From Planctomycetota bacterium (lineage in GTDB: Bacteria > Planctomycetota > PUPC01 > JACPCR01), in contig JAQBXN010000002.1 in NCBI GenBank assembly GCA_027625095.1, positions 124,001 to 188,000 of the forward strand: 64,000 nucleotides of DNA. Reading direction: 5' to 3'. Below are positions 1 through 8,473 of this stretch, piece by piece (within the stretch, counting starts at the first letter, position 1; every line of letters begins with the position of its first letter). Made by a program: the position numbers and the translations under genes. Below the pieces are notes generated by a model, which did not search any database, was not told where the DNA came from, and was given only the letters and a program-made list of their open reading frames with translations.

Positions 1-1
1 T

Positions 2-499
2 TCAGTGACCGTCATGCAGGTTGTCGCACTCGCTTCGGCCAAGGAGGCCGGCATTCTGGTGCCGGACAAAGTCATCGATAACGCGCTCAAGTATGTGAAA
101 AGCCTTCAGAATCAGTTTCAGGGCGGGTTTGGATATACCAATCGCGGAGACCCCGGGTTTGCACGTTCCGCGGCGGGCGTAATGTCTCTGCTCATGGCCG
201 GTGAGAGAGATACCCGTGCGGTTAAGGCCGGGCTCTACTACCTGCGCAAATCCGACGAGTCCAATTTCTCGCAGACTGGCCATTATTACTACGGCCACTA
301 CTACGCCATCCAGGCCATGTATCAGGCAGGCGAGCGGCACTACAACGAGTGGTACCCAAAAATTCGTGATGCCCTGCTCCTCAAGCAGGAATCCGACGGA
401 GGCTGGTCAGGCGGGCCCGGCGGCAAAGCCTATTCGACCTCGATGTCGATTTTGATACTCGGTGTGCCGTATCGATTTCTGCCTATCTATCAGCGGTAA
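2..499 (+). CDS. prenyltransferase/squalene-oxidase repeat protein, C-terminal part (5' end outside window)
   Basis: The frame is open to the window edge, so the true start lies upstream; a GTG at 5 is only an internal codon. The visible 165 residues carry repeats of the prenyltransferase/squalene cyclase type: a GGFGYTNRGDPG segment, a GHYYYGHYYAIQAMYQAG segment and a terminal QESDGGWSGGPGGKAYSTSMSILIL repeat with the QxxDGGW signature shared with terpene cyclases. In this broad family many secreted members are not cyclases and have no known reaction. Two bases separate it from the next gene, so the two are probably co-transcribed. Function unknown; the fold call is firm, the activity is not. 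Confidence 0.8.
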   Translation, partial: SVTVMQVVALASAKEAGILVPDKVIDNALKYVKSLQNQFQGGFGYTNRGDPGFARSAAGVMSLLMAGERDTRAVKAGLYYLRKSDESNFSQTGHYYYGHYYAIQAMYQAGERHYNEWYPKIRDALLLKQESDGGWSGGPGGKAYSTSMSILILGVPYRFLPIYQR

Positions 500-501
500 T
501 C

Positions 502-2457
502 ATGAGGTCATTGGTCTTTGGTCAATGGGCATGGGGTGGCAATTCCCAGCTTAAGATATGGTGGATGTGTGCTGGCCTGATGACGCTCCTTTGCCTTTCG
601 GCTGTCGGCCGCGTTTCCGCCGAAACCGCTCCCTCCGCGCTCGCTCTCGATAAAGCATTCGCTGACCTGAAAGATGGCGATTGGATTCTCAAGAGTGCGG
701 CCATGTCACAACTCGCACAATGGAAGATTGCAGATGCGGAAAAACCGCTGCGAGAGGTCCTTGCCGGAAAAGAGCATCCGTGGCTCAGAGGTCGCGGGCT
801 TGTTGCCCTTGCTCAGATAAAGGGTGGCACGTTATTGAGAGATGCCATCGAGTTCTTCGATGCCAGACATCCCGTTCAAATCCGTACTGCTGCTATTGAG
901 TCGCTCGGCATCATCGGTGATGGCGCGGGCGAAGCGACCATTCAGGCGGCCCTGAAAGATCAGGACGTCTCCGTTCGCCGGGCGGCTATCCTGGCACTTG
1001 CGCGGCTGAAGGGTAAAAGCGCGTGGGACACCGTTTCGGCCGCCATGGCAAATGAAGACAATGAGATTGTTCTAGCGGCCGTTAAGGGCCTGCAGTACAT
1101 CGACACCCCGGAGGCCAGAAAGGCTCTACTTGACCTCCTCAAGCACAAACAGTGGGAGGTGCGTTTCGAGGCGGCCAAGACCATTCAGATCTCTCAGTTT
1201 GCGGAAGCTATCCAGCAACTTTTCGAGGGTCTGTCCAAGGACCACGACCACCGTGTGCGGAAGGCCTGCGAGCAGGCCCTTGTCGAATTCAAGCCGGACG
1301 ACGTGGCGGTACCAGTGATTGAAAAACTGGTCGAAGAAGACACGAGCTATTATTCCCCTGGCATCAAGCTTCTGCAGCTAAGGCCTTCGACCAAGGGCTG
1401 CGATGCCCTCGCAAAAGTCCTCATGAAACAGGACGAACGGTATCGCAATCAGCTCACCCAGGGCTTCGACGTGCTTGCCGATTTCAATCCCGATGCCTAC
1501 CACGGGGTCTTTATCAAGTATTTCAGTCATTCGGATCGCGGCATCCGCCAGCATGCGGTCAGCAGTCTGGGCAAGTGCAAGACCACGGACATCTACACCC
1601 CGTTGGGGCCGCTGCTCAACGGTACCGATCAGCACATCCGTCATCACACAGTGAATGTACTTCGTAATGCAAAGGGCCCCATTCCGGAGGCCGGCATTGC
1701 TTTGTTCGTCGCGCCTCTCCTCACCAGCCAGGACGGCCACATACGTAACTATTCACTCGAACTGCTGCGCCGTTACCTCAAGGCAGACGAATTCGACGCC
1801 GCGCTCGAAGCCCTCGCCTTCATGCTCAATAGCCCGGATAAGAACCTCCAGGACACCGCTCGAAAAATCCTGCTGCCCATCAGCGATGATACCGGCCGTA
1901 CACGCATGGCAAAGGCACAGGGCATTCTCGCCGATTGGATGCTGCTTGGATCCTTTCCGACTCCACAACAGACCGAAGGTACAAAAGAAGAAGCCCAACC
2001 AAAGACAGAGATCGATCAAGCAGACCTGCCGACTCCAGCCACAATCAATTTCAAGCAGGAGTACAAAGACGCTGACGCAGAGGCTGAAGGCAATATCAAG
2101 TGGCGGCCCCACACCATCACAAATGAAGAATTCCGCGTTCCACTCCACGAACTCTACTTCCCGCCTTCCACAGAGAACAAGACCGCCTTCGCTGTGGCCG
2201 ACTTTCAATCGGAGGCCGATGAGTCCGCAAGACTCTCCGTTTACGCGGACGATTCGCATACCCTGTGGCTTAATGGCAAGCAGATTTCAGAACAGACTGC
2301 CGCAGGCGAATACGCCGTCGATGCCGCTATTGTCAAGGGCGGCAATCGCATCTTCGTCCGAATCCTCAACGTAAAGGAGTGGTGGTTGCTGACAGTCAAA
2401 GTCACCTCCAAATCCGGGCAGGTGATCGAGTCGATTACTCAGAAATCGTTGCAATAG
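502..2457 (+). CDS. secreted HEAT-repeat protein with C-terminal PA14-like domain
   Basis: 651 residues. A hydrophobic stretch around residues 20-40 ending in VSAET reads as a signal peptide; an inner ATG at 565 would give a more compact one. Residues about 60-460 are alpha-helical HEAT/PBS-lyase-type repeats (for example RAAILALARLKG and VRFEAAKTIQ). From about 540 the protein changes to a beta-rich domain with DDSHTLWLNGK near residue 590, resembling the PA14/carbohydrate-binding-like module also found in the 39008-42319 protein. Such proteins are probably periplasmic or surface scaffolds. It follows the prenyltransferase-repeat gene by two bases, indicating an operon. Exact role unknown. 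Confidence 0.85.
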   Translation: MRSLVFGQWAWGGNSQLKIWWMCAGLMTLLCLSAVGRVSAETAPSALALDKAFADLKDGDWILKSAAMSQLAQWKIADAEKPLREVLAGKEHPWLRGRGLVALAQIKGGTLLRDAIEFFDARHPVQIRTAAIESLGIIGDGAGEATIQAALKDQDVSVRRAAILALARLKGKSAWDTVSAAMANEDNEIVLAAVKGLQYIDTPEARKALLDLLKHKQWEVRFEAAKTIQISQFAEAIQQLFEGLSKDHDHRVRKACEQALVEFKPDDVAVPVIEKLVEEDTSYYSPGIKLLQLRPSTKGCDALAKVLMKQDERYRNQLTQGFDVLADFNPDAYHGVFIKYFSHSDRGIRQHAVSSLGKCKTTDIYTPLGPLLNGTDQHIRHHTVNVLRNAKGPIPEAGIALFVAPLLTSQDGHIRNYSLELLRRYLKADEFDAALEALAFMLNSPDKNLQDTARKILLPISDDTGRTRMAKAQGILADWMLLGSFPTPQQTEGTKEEAQPKTEIDQADLPTPATINFKQEYKDADAEAEGNIKWRPHTITNEEFRVPLHELYFPPSTENKTAFAVADFQSEADESARLSVYADDSHTLWLNGKQISEQTAAGEYAVDAAIVKGGNRIFVRILNVKEWWLLTVKVTSKSGQVIESITQKSLQ

Positions 2458-2602
2458 GCGCGTTATTCCGGCCAGTTAATGAATGCCGCCTGCTCCTGCC
2501 GATGCACATGGCCACAATCAAGATTGCACGTGTCGCGCAAACTTTCAGGAGAAAATCTTTACCCCTCCCACAGGTCACAGACTTTATGTGAGTCAACGGA
2601 GC

Positions 2603-3538
2603 TTATTTACGCTGAATTTCTTCAATAGCTTCTTCAATATGCGGAAACTGGAAAGTGAATCCCTCATCGAGCAATCGACCTGGAACAACGCGCCGGCTCT
2701 TGATAATCAGTTCCGTCTCGGTCCGAAGAAAGAACGCACCGATTTCCAGCATCCACCTCGCGGCTGGTAAGCCGAACGGCACGCCCGACGCCTTTCGGAA
2801 CGTGGCCATCATTTCGGAGTTCGTCACCGGATGGGGTGAACTGAGGTTGTAGATGCCTTCGGCATTATTGTTGTGCAGCAGCCACTCGACGGCTCGACAG
2901 AAATCCGCGGCATGAATCCAGGACACAAACTGACGGCCATGCCCCATTCTCCCACCGAGACCAAGACGAGTCAGACGCCGGAGGACCTGGAAGACCCCGC
3001 CATCCTCAGCGCCGAGGACCATCGCTGCCCGGAGTATGACTTTGCGGGTTGATGGGGTTTTAGAATTTGAGAATTCCTTCTCCCATGCCCTGGCCACCTC
3101 GATTGAAAAGGCATCCTTCGCCTCCGCGTCAGCACCAATCTCTCCCTGCTCATCGTGAGCCGGGCCGTAAGTATGTTTGTAAATAGTCGCAGTGCTTGAG
3201 TTCAGCCAGACCTTCGGTGGACTGGAACAACGGTATATCGCCTCTCCCAGCGCCCGCGTCGAATCAACTCTGGAGTCCATGACCGCACGACGATTTCGAG
3301 CGTGGTAGCGGCAGTCCACGGATCTTCCCGCCAGATTGATCAGCGCTTCAGCACCGTCCAATTCCTTCGCCCATTCGCCAACCGTGCGGCCGTCCCAGAT
3401 CGCGATCCGGGCCCCCTCCATCTCAGCCGGCCGGCGGCTGAGCACCACCAATTCTCTGCCGCTTCGGCCAAACCACTTGATCAGGGTTCTCCCAAGAAAG
3501 CCTGATCCACCCGCGATCACAATTTTCTTCTTTTGCAT
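2603..3538 (-). CDS. TIGR01777-family NAD-dependent epimerase/dehydratase (YfcH-like)
   Basis: Start set at the ATG at 3538 (MQKKKIVIAGGSGFLG) because family members begin just before the Rossmann glycine motif; an upstream in-frame ATG at 3562 would add eight residues. About 311 residues: GGSGFLG nucleotide-binding motif near residue 10, LINLAGRSVDCR, NSSTATIYKH, and a C-terminal DUF1731-like segment (PFGLPAARWMLEIGAFFLRTETELIIKSRRVVPGRL) typical of TIGR01777. Members are extended short-chain dehydrogenase folds of unknown substrate, related to cell-division inhibitor SulA-type and YfcH proteins. It converges on the HEAT-repeat gene with a 145-bp gap. Family confident, substrate unknown. Confidence 0.88.
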   Translation of the reverse strand: MQKKKIVIAGGSGFLGRTLIKWFGRSGRELVVLSRRPAEMEGARIAIWDGRTVGEWAKELDGAEALINLAGRSVDCRYHARNRRAVMDSRVDSTRALGEAIYRCSSPPKVWLNSSTATIYKHTYGPAHDEQGEIGADAEAKDAFSIEVARAWEKEFSNSKTPSTRKVILRAAMVLGAEDGGVFQVLRRLTRLGLGGRMGHGRQFVSWIHAADFCRAVEWLLHNNNAEGIYNLSSPHPVTNSEMMATFRKASGVPFGLPAARWMLEIGAFFLRTETELIIKSRRVVPGRLLDEGFTFQFPHIEEAIEEIQRK

Positions 3539-3697
3539 GGTACAAGCCTGACTAAGACTCAAAGTATGAGTTCACTCCGTTCAGGCCCTTAACCGCGCGT
3601 CCGGCGAAGGATTAACTGCCTCTGATTCCTATCGGGGCCTTCGTGTCATTTCGAATGCTTCTTTGCTCCAAAGGCGAAGGAGGTCGAGAATTGGTTC

Positions 3698-5083
3698 TCA
3701 CCTCGACAATCTATCCAGCACGTTCTTCGTGATCTGTACCACATGTCGGTCATTGCCGCGCAGGCCGTGGGCCCAGTCTGTTGTTCCAGATGTAACTACT
3801 GTGCCTCCCCTTTCATAGATTCCAAGCATGGCGGCACCAACCCGATCCTTGTCAAATTCGTCGAACCAATTGCCTTCATTGGCTTCCCAACGGCTGGGAC
3901 AGGTCGCCAGAATTTGAAAAGTTTCTGGTGTGCCGTCTTGATAGGTCGGCACGGGCACCCCGCCTTTGATCACGAATTCGCAGCCGTCGCATTCGTAGCC
4001 ACCGATGGTATCTGCAGCTCCGAAGGTGTCGTTCTGTTTCAACCCGGCCCCCTCGAACAGCCAGTGATCCGGCTGGTGGACGGTGAATTCGCCTTTGCCG
4101 TCCATGAACTGCCCGTGGCTGAGGTGGTAGCCTCCGTAACGAAAACCGACACCGGTCAACTCGTTTTCCGGACGCCCTATAAGTGGGTGGGCCCAGAGTG
4201 TTGCGAGCAGGGAATGATCGCCGCTGCGATAGATCGGGTCGTGATTGAACCACTGTTTGTAGCAGGTATGTGCGCGACCGTTGTCTTCGCTGCGTATCTG
4301 CCAACAGCATGTGTTGCCACTGAAGAAAGCCACGTTGCCTCCGCTGGAGATGTATGCTTCGAGGTGATCGCGCATGGGGGCCGACCAGTATTCGTCGTGA
4401 CCAACACTCAGGACGAGACGATAGCTGTCAAGCAGCTCCGGCCGAAATTCGAGATCGTCATTGGCTGCAAAATCGAGTGTGTAGCCATTGGATTCTGCCC
4501 AGGCGACAAAAGGCCGTTCCCAGTTACCGAACTGTCCTGCGGTGGGGCGATCAAATGAAACGCGATGGGCCTGCACTTTGTTGAGTGCGTTGTATTCATA
4601 CAGGCTGTAACCGCCCCAGTTGTTGTATGCGTTGTATGTGTTCGTGGCGAGTTGGAGAAGGATGCTCGTGTCTTTGCCCGGCTGGGAAGACCGAACAATG
4701 AAGAACAACTCACTCGACGCAGTTCGCCGGCCCCGTTGGACATAAGTCCCTCCGCGATCTTCGACAGATACGGTTACGCTGTAGTACCCGCTACGCCAGG
4801 TCTTCGGCACGGACTCGGTAAATGTCACCGGCCACCTACAACCGTACGAAGACGCATTTTCCTGGATGGGATGCTCAGTTCCAGGAAGCTCTGTTCTTGT
4901 AAGCACGACTTCTCTCTCGGCCCCAATGCGGGCGATTTCTACTGAGAATTGGGAAGCGCTGGAAGAAATATGAAAGGTGATTTCGTCTCCGGCCTCGTAA
5001 CTCAGTTGGCCGGTGTAGCCTTCTACAAAAATCGGGTTGGCTGCAATGGATGCTTGGTTCGGTGTGCTGCTGAAGTTGGCCAT
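3698..5083 (-). CDS. N,N-dimethylformamidase beta-subunit-like protein
   Basis: 461 residues with no obvious signal peptide. An N-terminal beta-sandwich (about 15-130) is followed by a large domain (about 135-455) that matches the C-terminal domain of N,N-dimethylformamidase beta subunits: TYNAYNNWGGYSLY (149-162), the VGHDEYW motif (227-233), an SGGNVAFFSGNTCCWQ segment, and TSGTTDWAHGL near the end. Known DMFases hydrolyse dimethylformamide using an iron site; most homologues are uncharacterised and frequently lie beside carbohydrate or amide catabolism genes. No DMFase alpha subunit is visible nearby, so the amidase role is unproven. Upstream lies a 277-bp spacer with a perfect palindrome and an octamer array. 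Confidence 0.8.
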   Translation of the reverse strand: MANFSSTPNQASIAANPIFVEGYTGQLSYEAGDEITFHISSSASQFSVEIARIGAEREVVLTRTELPGTEHPIQENASSYGCRWPVTFTESVPKTWRSGYYSVTVSVEDRGGTYVQRGRRTASSELFFIVRSSQPGKDTSILLQLATNTYNAYNNWGGYSLYEYNALNKVQAHRVSFDRPTAGQFGNWERPFVAWAESNGYTLDFAANDDLEFRPELLDSYRLVLSVGHDEYWSAPMRDHLEAYISSGGNVAFFSGNTCCWQIRSEDNGRAHTCYKQWFNHDPIYRSGDHSLLATLWAHPLIGRPENELTGVGFRYGGYHLSHGQFMDGKGEFTVHQPDHWLFEGAGLKQNDTFGAADTIGGYECDGCEFVIKGGVPVPTYQDGTPETFQILATCPSRWEANEGNWFDEFDKDRVGAAMLGIYERGGTVVTSGTTDWAHGLRGNDRHVVQITKNVLDRLSR

Positions 5084-5255
5084 TGGATCTGTGAGTGTCC
5101 TTTGAGGTCAAGTAGGATTGTTACATTCATCTTTTCCGTCATTCCTGCATAATTCCATTCCAACTGTTGGAGTGGTCGAAAGACGGGAATTGTGGAATAG
5201 AGGGTCCGGTGTTCGTTTGAAGGTGGCCGCGGAATTTCAGGTTTCTGATATGAGA

Positions 5256-5273
5256 GCGGTGACAAGTCACCGC
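5256..5273. repeat. perfect 8-2-8 palindrome GCGGTGAC-AA-GTCACCGC
   Basis: The two arms 5256-5263 and 5266-5273 are exact reverse complements with a two-base centre. It lies between the alpha/alpha-barrel gene (ends 5361) and the DMFase-like gene (starts 5083), both on the minus strand. The short centre favours a protein-binding dyad or a compact extragenic palindrome over an ordinary terminator; there is no T-run after it on either strand. Confidence 0.6.
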
Positions 5274-5298
5274 ACTTCAAAGACTGCTTCCCGATTAT

Positions 5299-5330
5299 CC
5301 AACACTCCAATATTCCATCATTCCATTCCT
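5299..5330. repeat. four tandem octamers of CCANNNNT pattern
   Basis: Four consecutive 8-nt units, CCAACACT, CCAATATT, CCATCATT and CCATTCCT, lie in the 277-bp spacer 5084-5360. They share CCA at the start and T at the end. A related, looser CCATTCC word is present at 5153-5162. This is one member of the short-word repeat family seen before many starts in the window; on the minus strand, which carries the downstream gene, the words read as ANNNNTGG. Confidence 0.6.
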
Positions 5331-5360
5331 CTACTTCTATGGAGTGCCTGGGCCGACAAA

Positions 5361-7109
5361 CTACTCTCTATCCCACGGATATGTCATGGTCGGCTGGTTT
5401 GCATAGCGTTTCATACCGATCTTCAACTTTGCTCCAGCGCCCGCAGCCAGACGGATCGAAAACCACGACCGGTCCAGATCTTTGGTTTCCCCCCCTGCAG
5501 ATACGCTGAGGAACTGGTGCTCGGCATAAGCGCCGCCTTGGATGATCAGTCTGCATTCCGAAACCGGATCAAGATTCACAAGCTGCACGGTCACGCTGTC
5601 CGGGCCGAGCTTTTCAACGAGCGAACCGACCCTCTCCGGAAGGCCGGAACGGCGGCGTTCCGGGTCAAAGTAGCGAATACGACAGTGAAGCGAATTCCCG
5701 TGCATGATTGGTATGCCCCCGAGCATCTGCTGGACCAGGTTGCTCACGATGGCCGGGTTCAATGCGTTTGTGTTATCGGAGAGGCGGGTGTCCAGACTCA
5801 TGGAATCATCGTGCACCAAATTCATACGTTTGCGTAGAGTCTCGAAATCACCGCGCAAGGACCGCGTGGGGTAGTCTGCACTTTCGCCTTGAAGGAATTG
5901 GATCCAGTCATTCTTGGCTACCCGACTTCGATCGGCGTCTTTCATGGACCAGTAATAGACTTCAAGCGCGCCACTGCTCCAGGGCGATGGAGTGTAGTTA
6001 TACCAACCGTCATCGCCGTACATGCTGGGATACATCTCCTTTCCATCCACCTGTTTTTTGTTCTCGTTTACCTTGTCGATCACCGTCCGCCAGGTGTCGA
6101 CATATCGCTGGTCGCCGGTGAGCAGAAGGGCATTGCCGAAACCAGGCACGGCACCCCGGAAAATGATATTTCGGTGAAAAATCTTTCCGTCGGGTGGCAT
6201 CTTTGTTGAATGCGACCAGCCATACGCTCCGCCGTACCACTTGCCGTCGCATTCACCGCCGATAGTTCCGTCCAGGCCGATGTTACTTGGTATCAGGCCA
6301 CCGTTTTGTTCCGCCCGATCTACCCAGGCATCCGCATATTCGAGCAGCCAGTCTCTGTATTTCGCCTCGCCGGTAAGGGCGAATGCGTTCAGGGCGAGAG
6401 TCGTGGAGAGCAGGTTGAGCGGATGGTCGCCGACAACGTCCTGATACTCTGAGAAGTGTTCGAGCATCTGTTCAAAGTTTTCTTCTCCGTGGGCAGCGAC
6501 AAAGCGTCCTTCTACTTCGATGGGGTCGCCGGCCCAATCGAGAGCGGTCGCTTTGCGGAGCAGCGGGCCGCGGCTGCCATTGAACATGCTGCGAATAATC
6601 TTGTGCTTGGGATCGTAGTTTCTGGCGATTGGATCTTCGTCCATGTAGAAGCCGGCGAACCTTCGCACCCGTATTTCCAAACTCTTTTCATACGGATCGA
6701 AAAGGCCATGAAGGTTGAAAGTGGTGGTGCTTTCGCCGTTGTGCAGCCAATCGAACATGACAGGGAATTCTTTGAAGTACATCCCGTCCCGGCAGAAGGG
6801 TACCTCAGTCGTCTTGGCTTCGGTGTATTGTTTGACGTGCCCTTCCCATGCGAGTTTGCACATGTCGGCGAGGGAGTCGGAACCACCAAGCGTATGCAGG
6901 ATGGGCCACCAGGCGAGGTTTTCAATGGCGTCGTCCGCTCCGTCATTGCCACCCCAGCGTGGAGTGCACTGCAAATATCCCCGTTCGTCGAAATATTTAT
7001 TAAAGAATAGTTCACATCCTCTTGACTGGGCTCGGATAAGTTCACGCTGCATGAGTGCCCATTGCGGCGGTGAGACAGGAGTGTCGATGCTGATGGTTGC
7101 GTTCTTCAC
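5361..7109 (-). CDS. alpha/alpha-barrel (six-hairpin glycosidase-like) protein of unknown function
   Basis: 582 residues, no signal peptide. The first about 420 residues alternate helix-rich segments with aromatic loops (CTPRWGGNDGADDAIENLAWWPILHTLGGSD, NLHGLFDPYEKS, GWSHSTKMPPDGKIFHRNIIFRGAVPGFGNALLLTGD), as in (alpha/alpha)6 barrel carbohydrate-active proteins. The last about 100 residues look like a beta-sandwich cap (GPDSVTVQLVNLDP, RSWFSIRLAAGAGAKLKIG). I do not recognise a named GH or PL family. It is transcribed divergently from the Gfo/Idh-type dehydrogenase with a 136-bp shared upstream region, suggesting a common sugar or uronate pathway. Fold inferred, activity unknown. Confidence 0.75.
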   Translation of the reverse strand: MKNATISIDTPVSPPQWALMQRELIRAQSRGCELFFNKYFDERGYLQCTPRWGGNDGADDAIENLAWWPILHTLGGSDSLADMCKLAWEGHVKQYTEAKTTEVPFCRDGMYFKEFPVMFDWLHNGESTTTFNLHGLFDPYEKSLEIRVRRFAGFYMDEDPIARNYDPKHKIIRSMFNGSRGPLLRKATALDWAGDPIEVEGRFVAAHGEENFEQMLEHFSEYQDVVGDHPLNLLSTTLALNAFALTGEAKYRDWLLEYADAWVDRAEQNGGLIPSNIGLDGTIGGECDGKWYGGAYGWSHSTKMPPDGKIFHRNIIFRGAVPGFGNALLLTGDQRYVDTWRTVIDKVNENKKQVDGKEMYPSMYGDDGWYNYTPSPWSSGALEVYYWSMKDADRSRVAKNDWIQFLQGESADYPTRSLRGDFETLRKRMNLVHDDSMSLDTRLSDNTNALNPAIVSNLVQQMLGGIPIMHGNSLHCRIRYFDPERRRSGLPERVGSLVEKLGPDSVTVQLVNLDPVSECRLIIQGGAYAEHQFLSVSAGGETKDLDRSWFSIRLAAGAGAKLKIGMKRYANQPTMTYPWDRE

Positions 7110-7245
7110 CTGCAGTTCTCTGGGGTAGTGGAATTCCTTGCGGTTACGGACCGGTATGAGTATAGGAACAGGACATTCAGGTCAATGACCCGGTTAGGAA
7201 GAATTGATCTGAGCAAAGTTCCTCGCCAGATTAAGGAAAGAGGCA

Positions 7246-8259
7246 ATGGCACTCAAACTTGCGTTCATGGGCTTCAGGCACGGACATATCTACGACGTTT
7301 ACCGCAAGGCAAAAGCGCATCCGGATATCGAGATCGTCGCGGCATGTGAAGAGGATGCGGAGACGCGCGATCAAATCTGCAACTCCGGGATTGCCGATAT
7401 TACTCACGATTCATTTGAGGCGATGCTGGATACCGACTGCGATGCCGTTGCGGTTGGGGATTACTACGGGAAGCGAGGCAGCATCCTGATTGAATCCATG
7501 AAGCGTGGAAAGCACGTCATTGGCGACAAACCGCTTTGCACGAGCTTGGACGAATTCTATGAGATCGAGGAACTGTCGGCAGAGCGGAGCTTGAGCGTCG
7601 GTTGTCAGCTTGATATGCGATGCGGGGGCAATTTTCTGAAGCTTCGTGAACTCATCCAAAACGGCGACATCGGTAAGATTCACGCTATTTCATTTAACGG
7701 CCAGCATCCTTTGAACTACGGTAGCCGTCCCAACTGGTATTTTGAGGAGGGGAAACACGGCGGCACGATCAACGATATTGGCATTCACGCGATCGATTTT
7801 CTGCCGTGGGCAACCGGGCTGAAATTCACCACGATTAACGCGGCCAGAAATTGGAATGCTTTCCTGCCGGAAGTGCCCTTCTTCTTAGACTCCGCTCAAA
7901 TGATGCTCACGCTCGAGAACGGCTGCGGTGTACTTGGAGATGTTTCGTACTTGACGCCGACGGCCGCCGGCTACAGTCTGCCTCAGTACTGGCGTACCAA
8001 CGTCTGGGGACAAAACGGGATGCTCGAGACAAGCGCGACTGAGGAGGGCGTATTGATGTACCGCAGCGAAGTGAAAGAGCGGCAGCGGATAGCGCCATCC
8101 GAACCGAAGTCCGGCGCTTACCTGGATGCCTTCTTGAAAGAAATCAATGGTGAGACGGATCTGTTCCTGAGCACAGAAGAAGTGCTCTACGCTGGCAGGA
8201 TTACACTAATGATTCAAAAAGCGGCGGATGAAGGGCTGACAAATGTCACGGTGGGTTAA
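7246..8259 (+). CDS. Gfo/Idh/MocA-family oxidoreductase
   Basis: 337 residues. The N-terminal Rossmann half starts LAFMGFRHGHIYDVY, where GFRHGH replaces the canonical GxGxxG, then EAMLDTDCDAVAVGDYYGKRG and the GDKPLCTS loop corresponding to the family's EKP motif. The C-terminal half has GGTINDIGIHAIDFLPWATG, typical of the substrate-binding Gfo/Idh domain with a histidine likely to take part in catalysis. Family members oxidise or reduce sugars, inositols or sugar acids with NAD(P). A purine-rich AAGGAAAGAGG stretch precedes the ATG. The divergent alpha/alpha-barrel gene suggests shared regulation. The substrate cannot be read from sequence. Confidence 0.9.
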   Translation: MALKLAFMGFRHGHIYDVYRKAKAHPDIEIVAACEEDAETRDQICNSGIADITHDSFEAMLDTDCDAVAVGDYYGKRGSILIESMKRGKHVIGDKPLCTSLDEFYEIEELSAERSLSVGCQLDMRCGGNFLKLRELIQNGDIGKIHAISFNGQHPLNYGSRPNWYFEEGKHGGTINDIGIHAIDFLPWATGLKFTTINAARNWNAFLPEVPFFLDSAQMMLTLENGCGVLGDVSYLTPTAAGYSLPQYWRTNVWGQNGMLETSATEEGVLMYRSEVKERQRIAPSEPKSGAYLDAFLKEINGETDLFLSTEEVLYAGRITLMIQKAADEGLTNVTVG

Positions 8260-8473
8260 TGTGAGGAAGTAAGGCCCAGAGGCAGTTGGCTTACTCCATG
8301 GAGTTTCACGCCCCGGCATTGGATAGCGGAGTCTCCAGAGACAATGGAGCCGTTACGTGTTATGAACGAGGATCTCTCGGCCACCGATTAATGTTTGTGG
8401 TTTTGTCGCTCCGCGGCGAGTCGGAGCTTTGGCGAGCGGGAGGCCCTCACTATGCTGATCGCCGGACCGCCCT

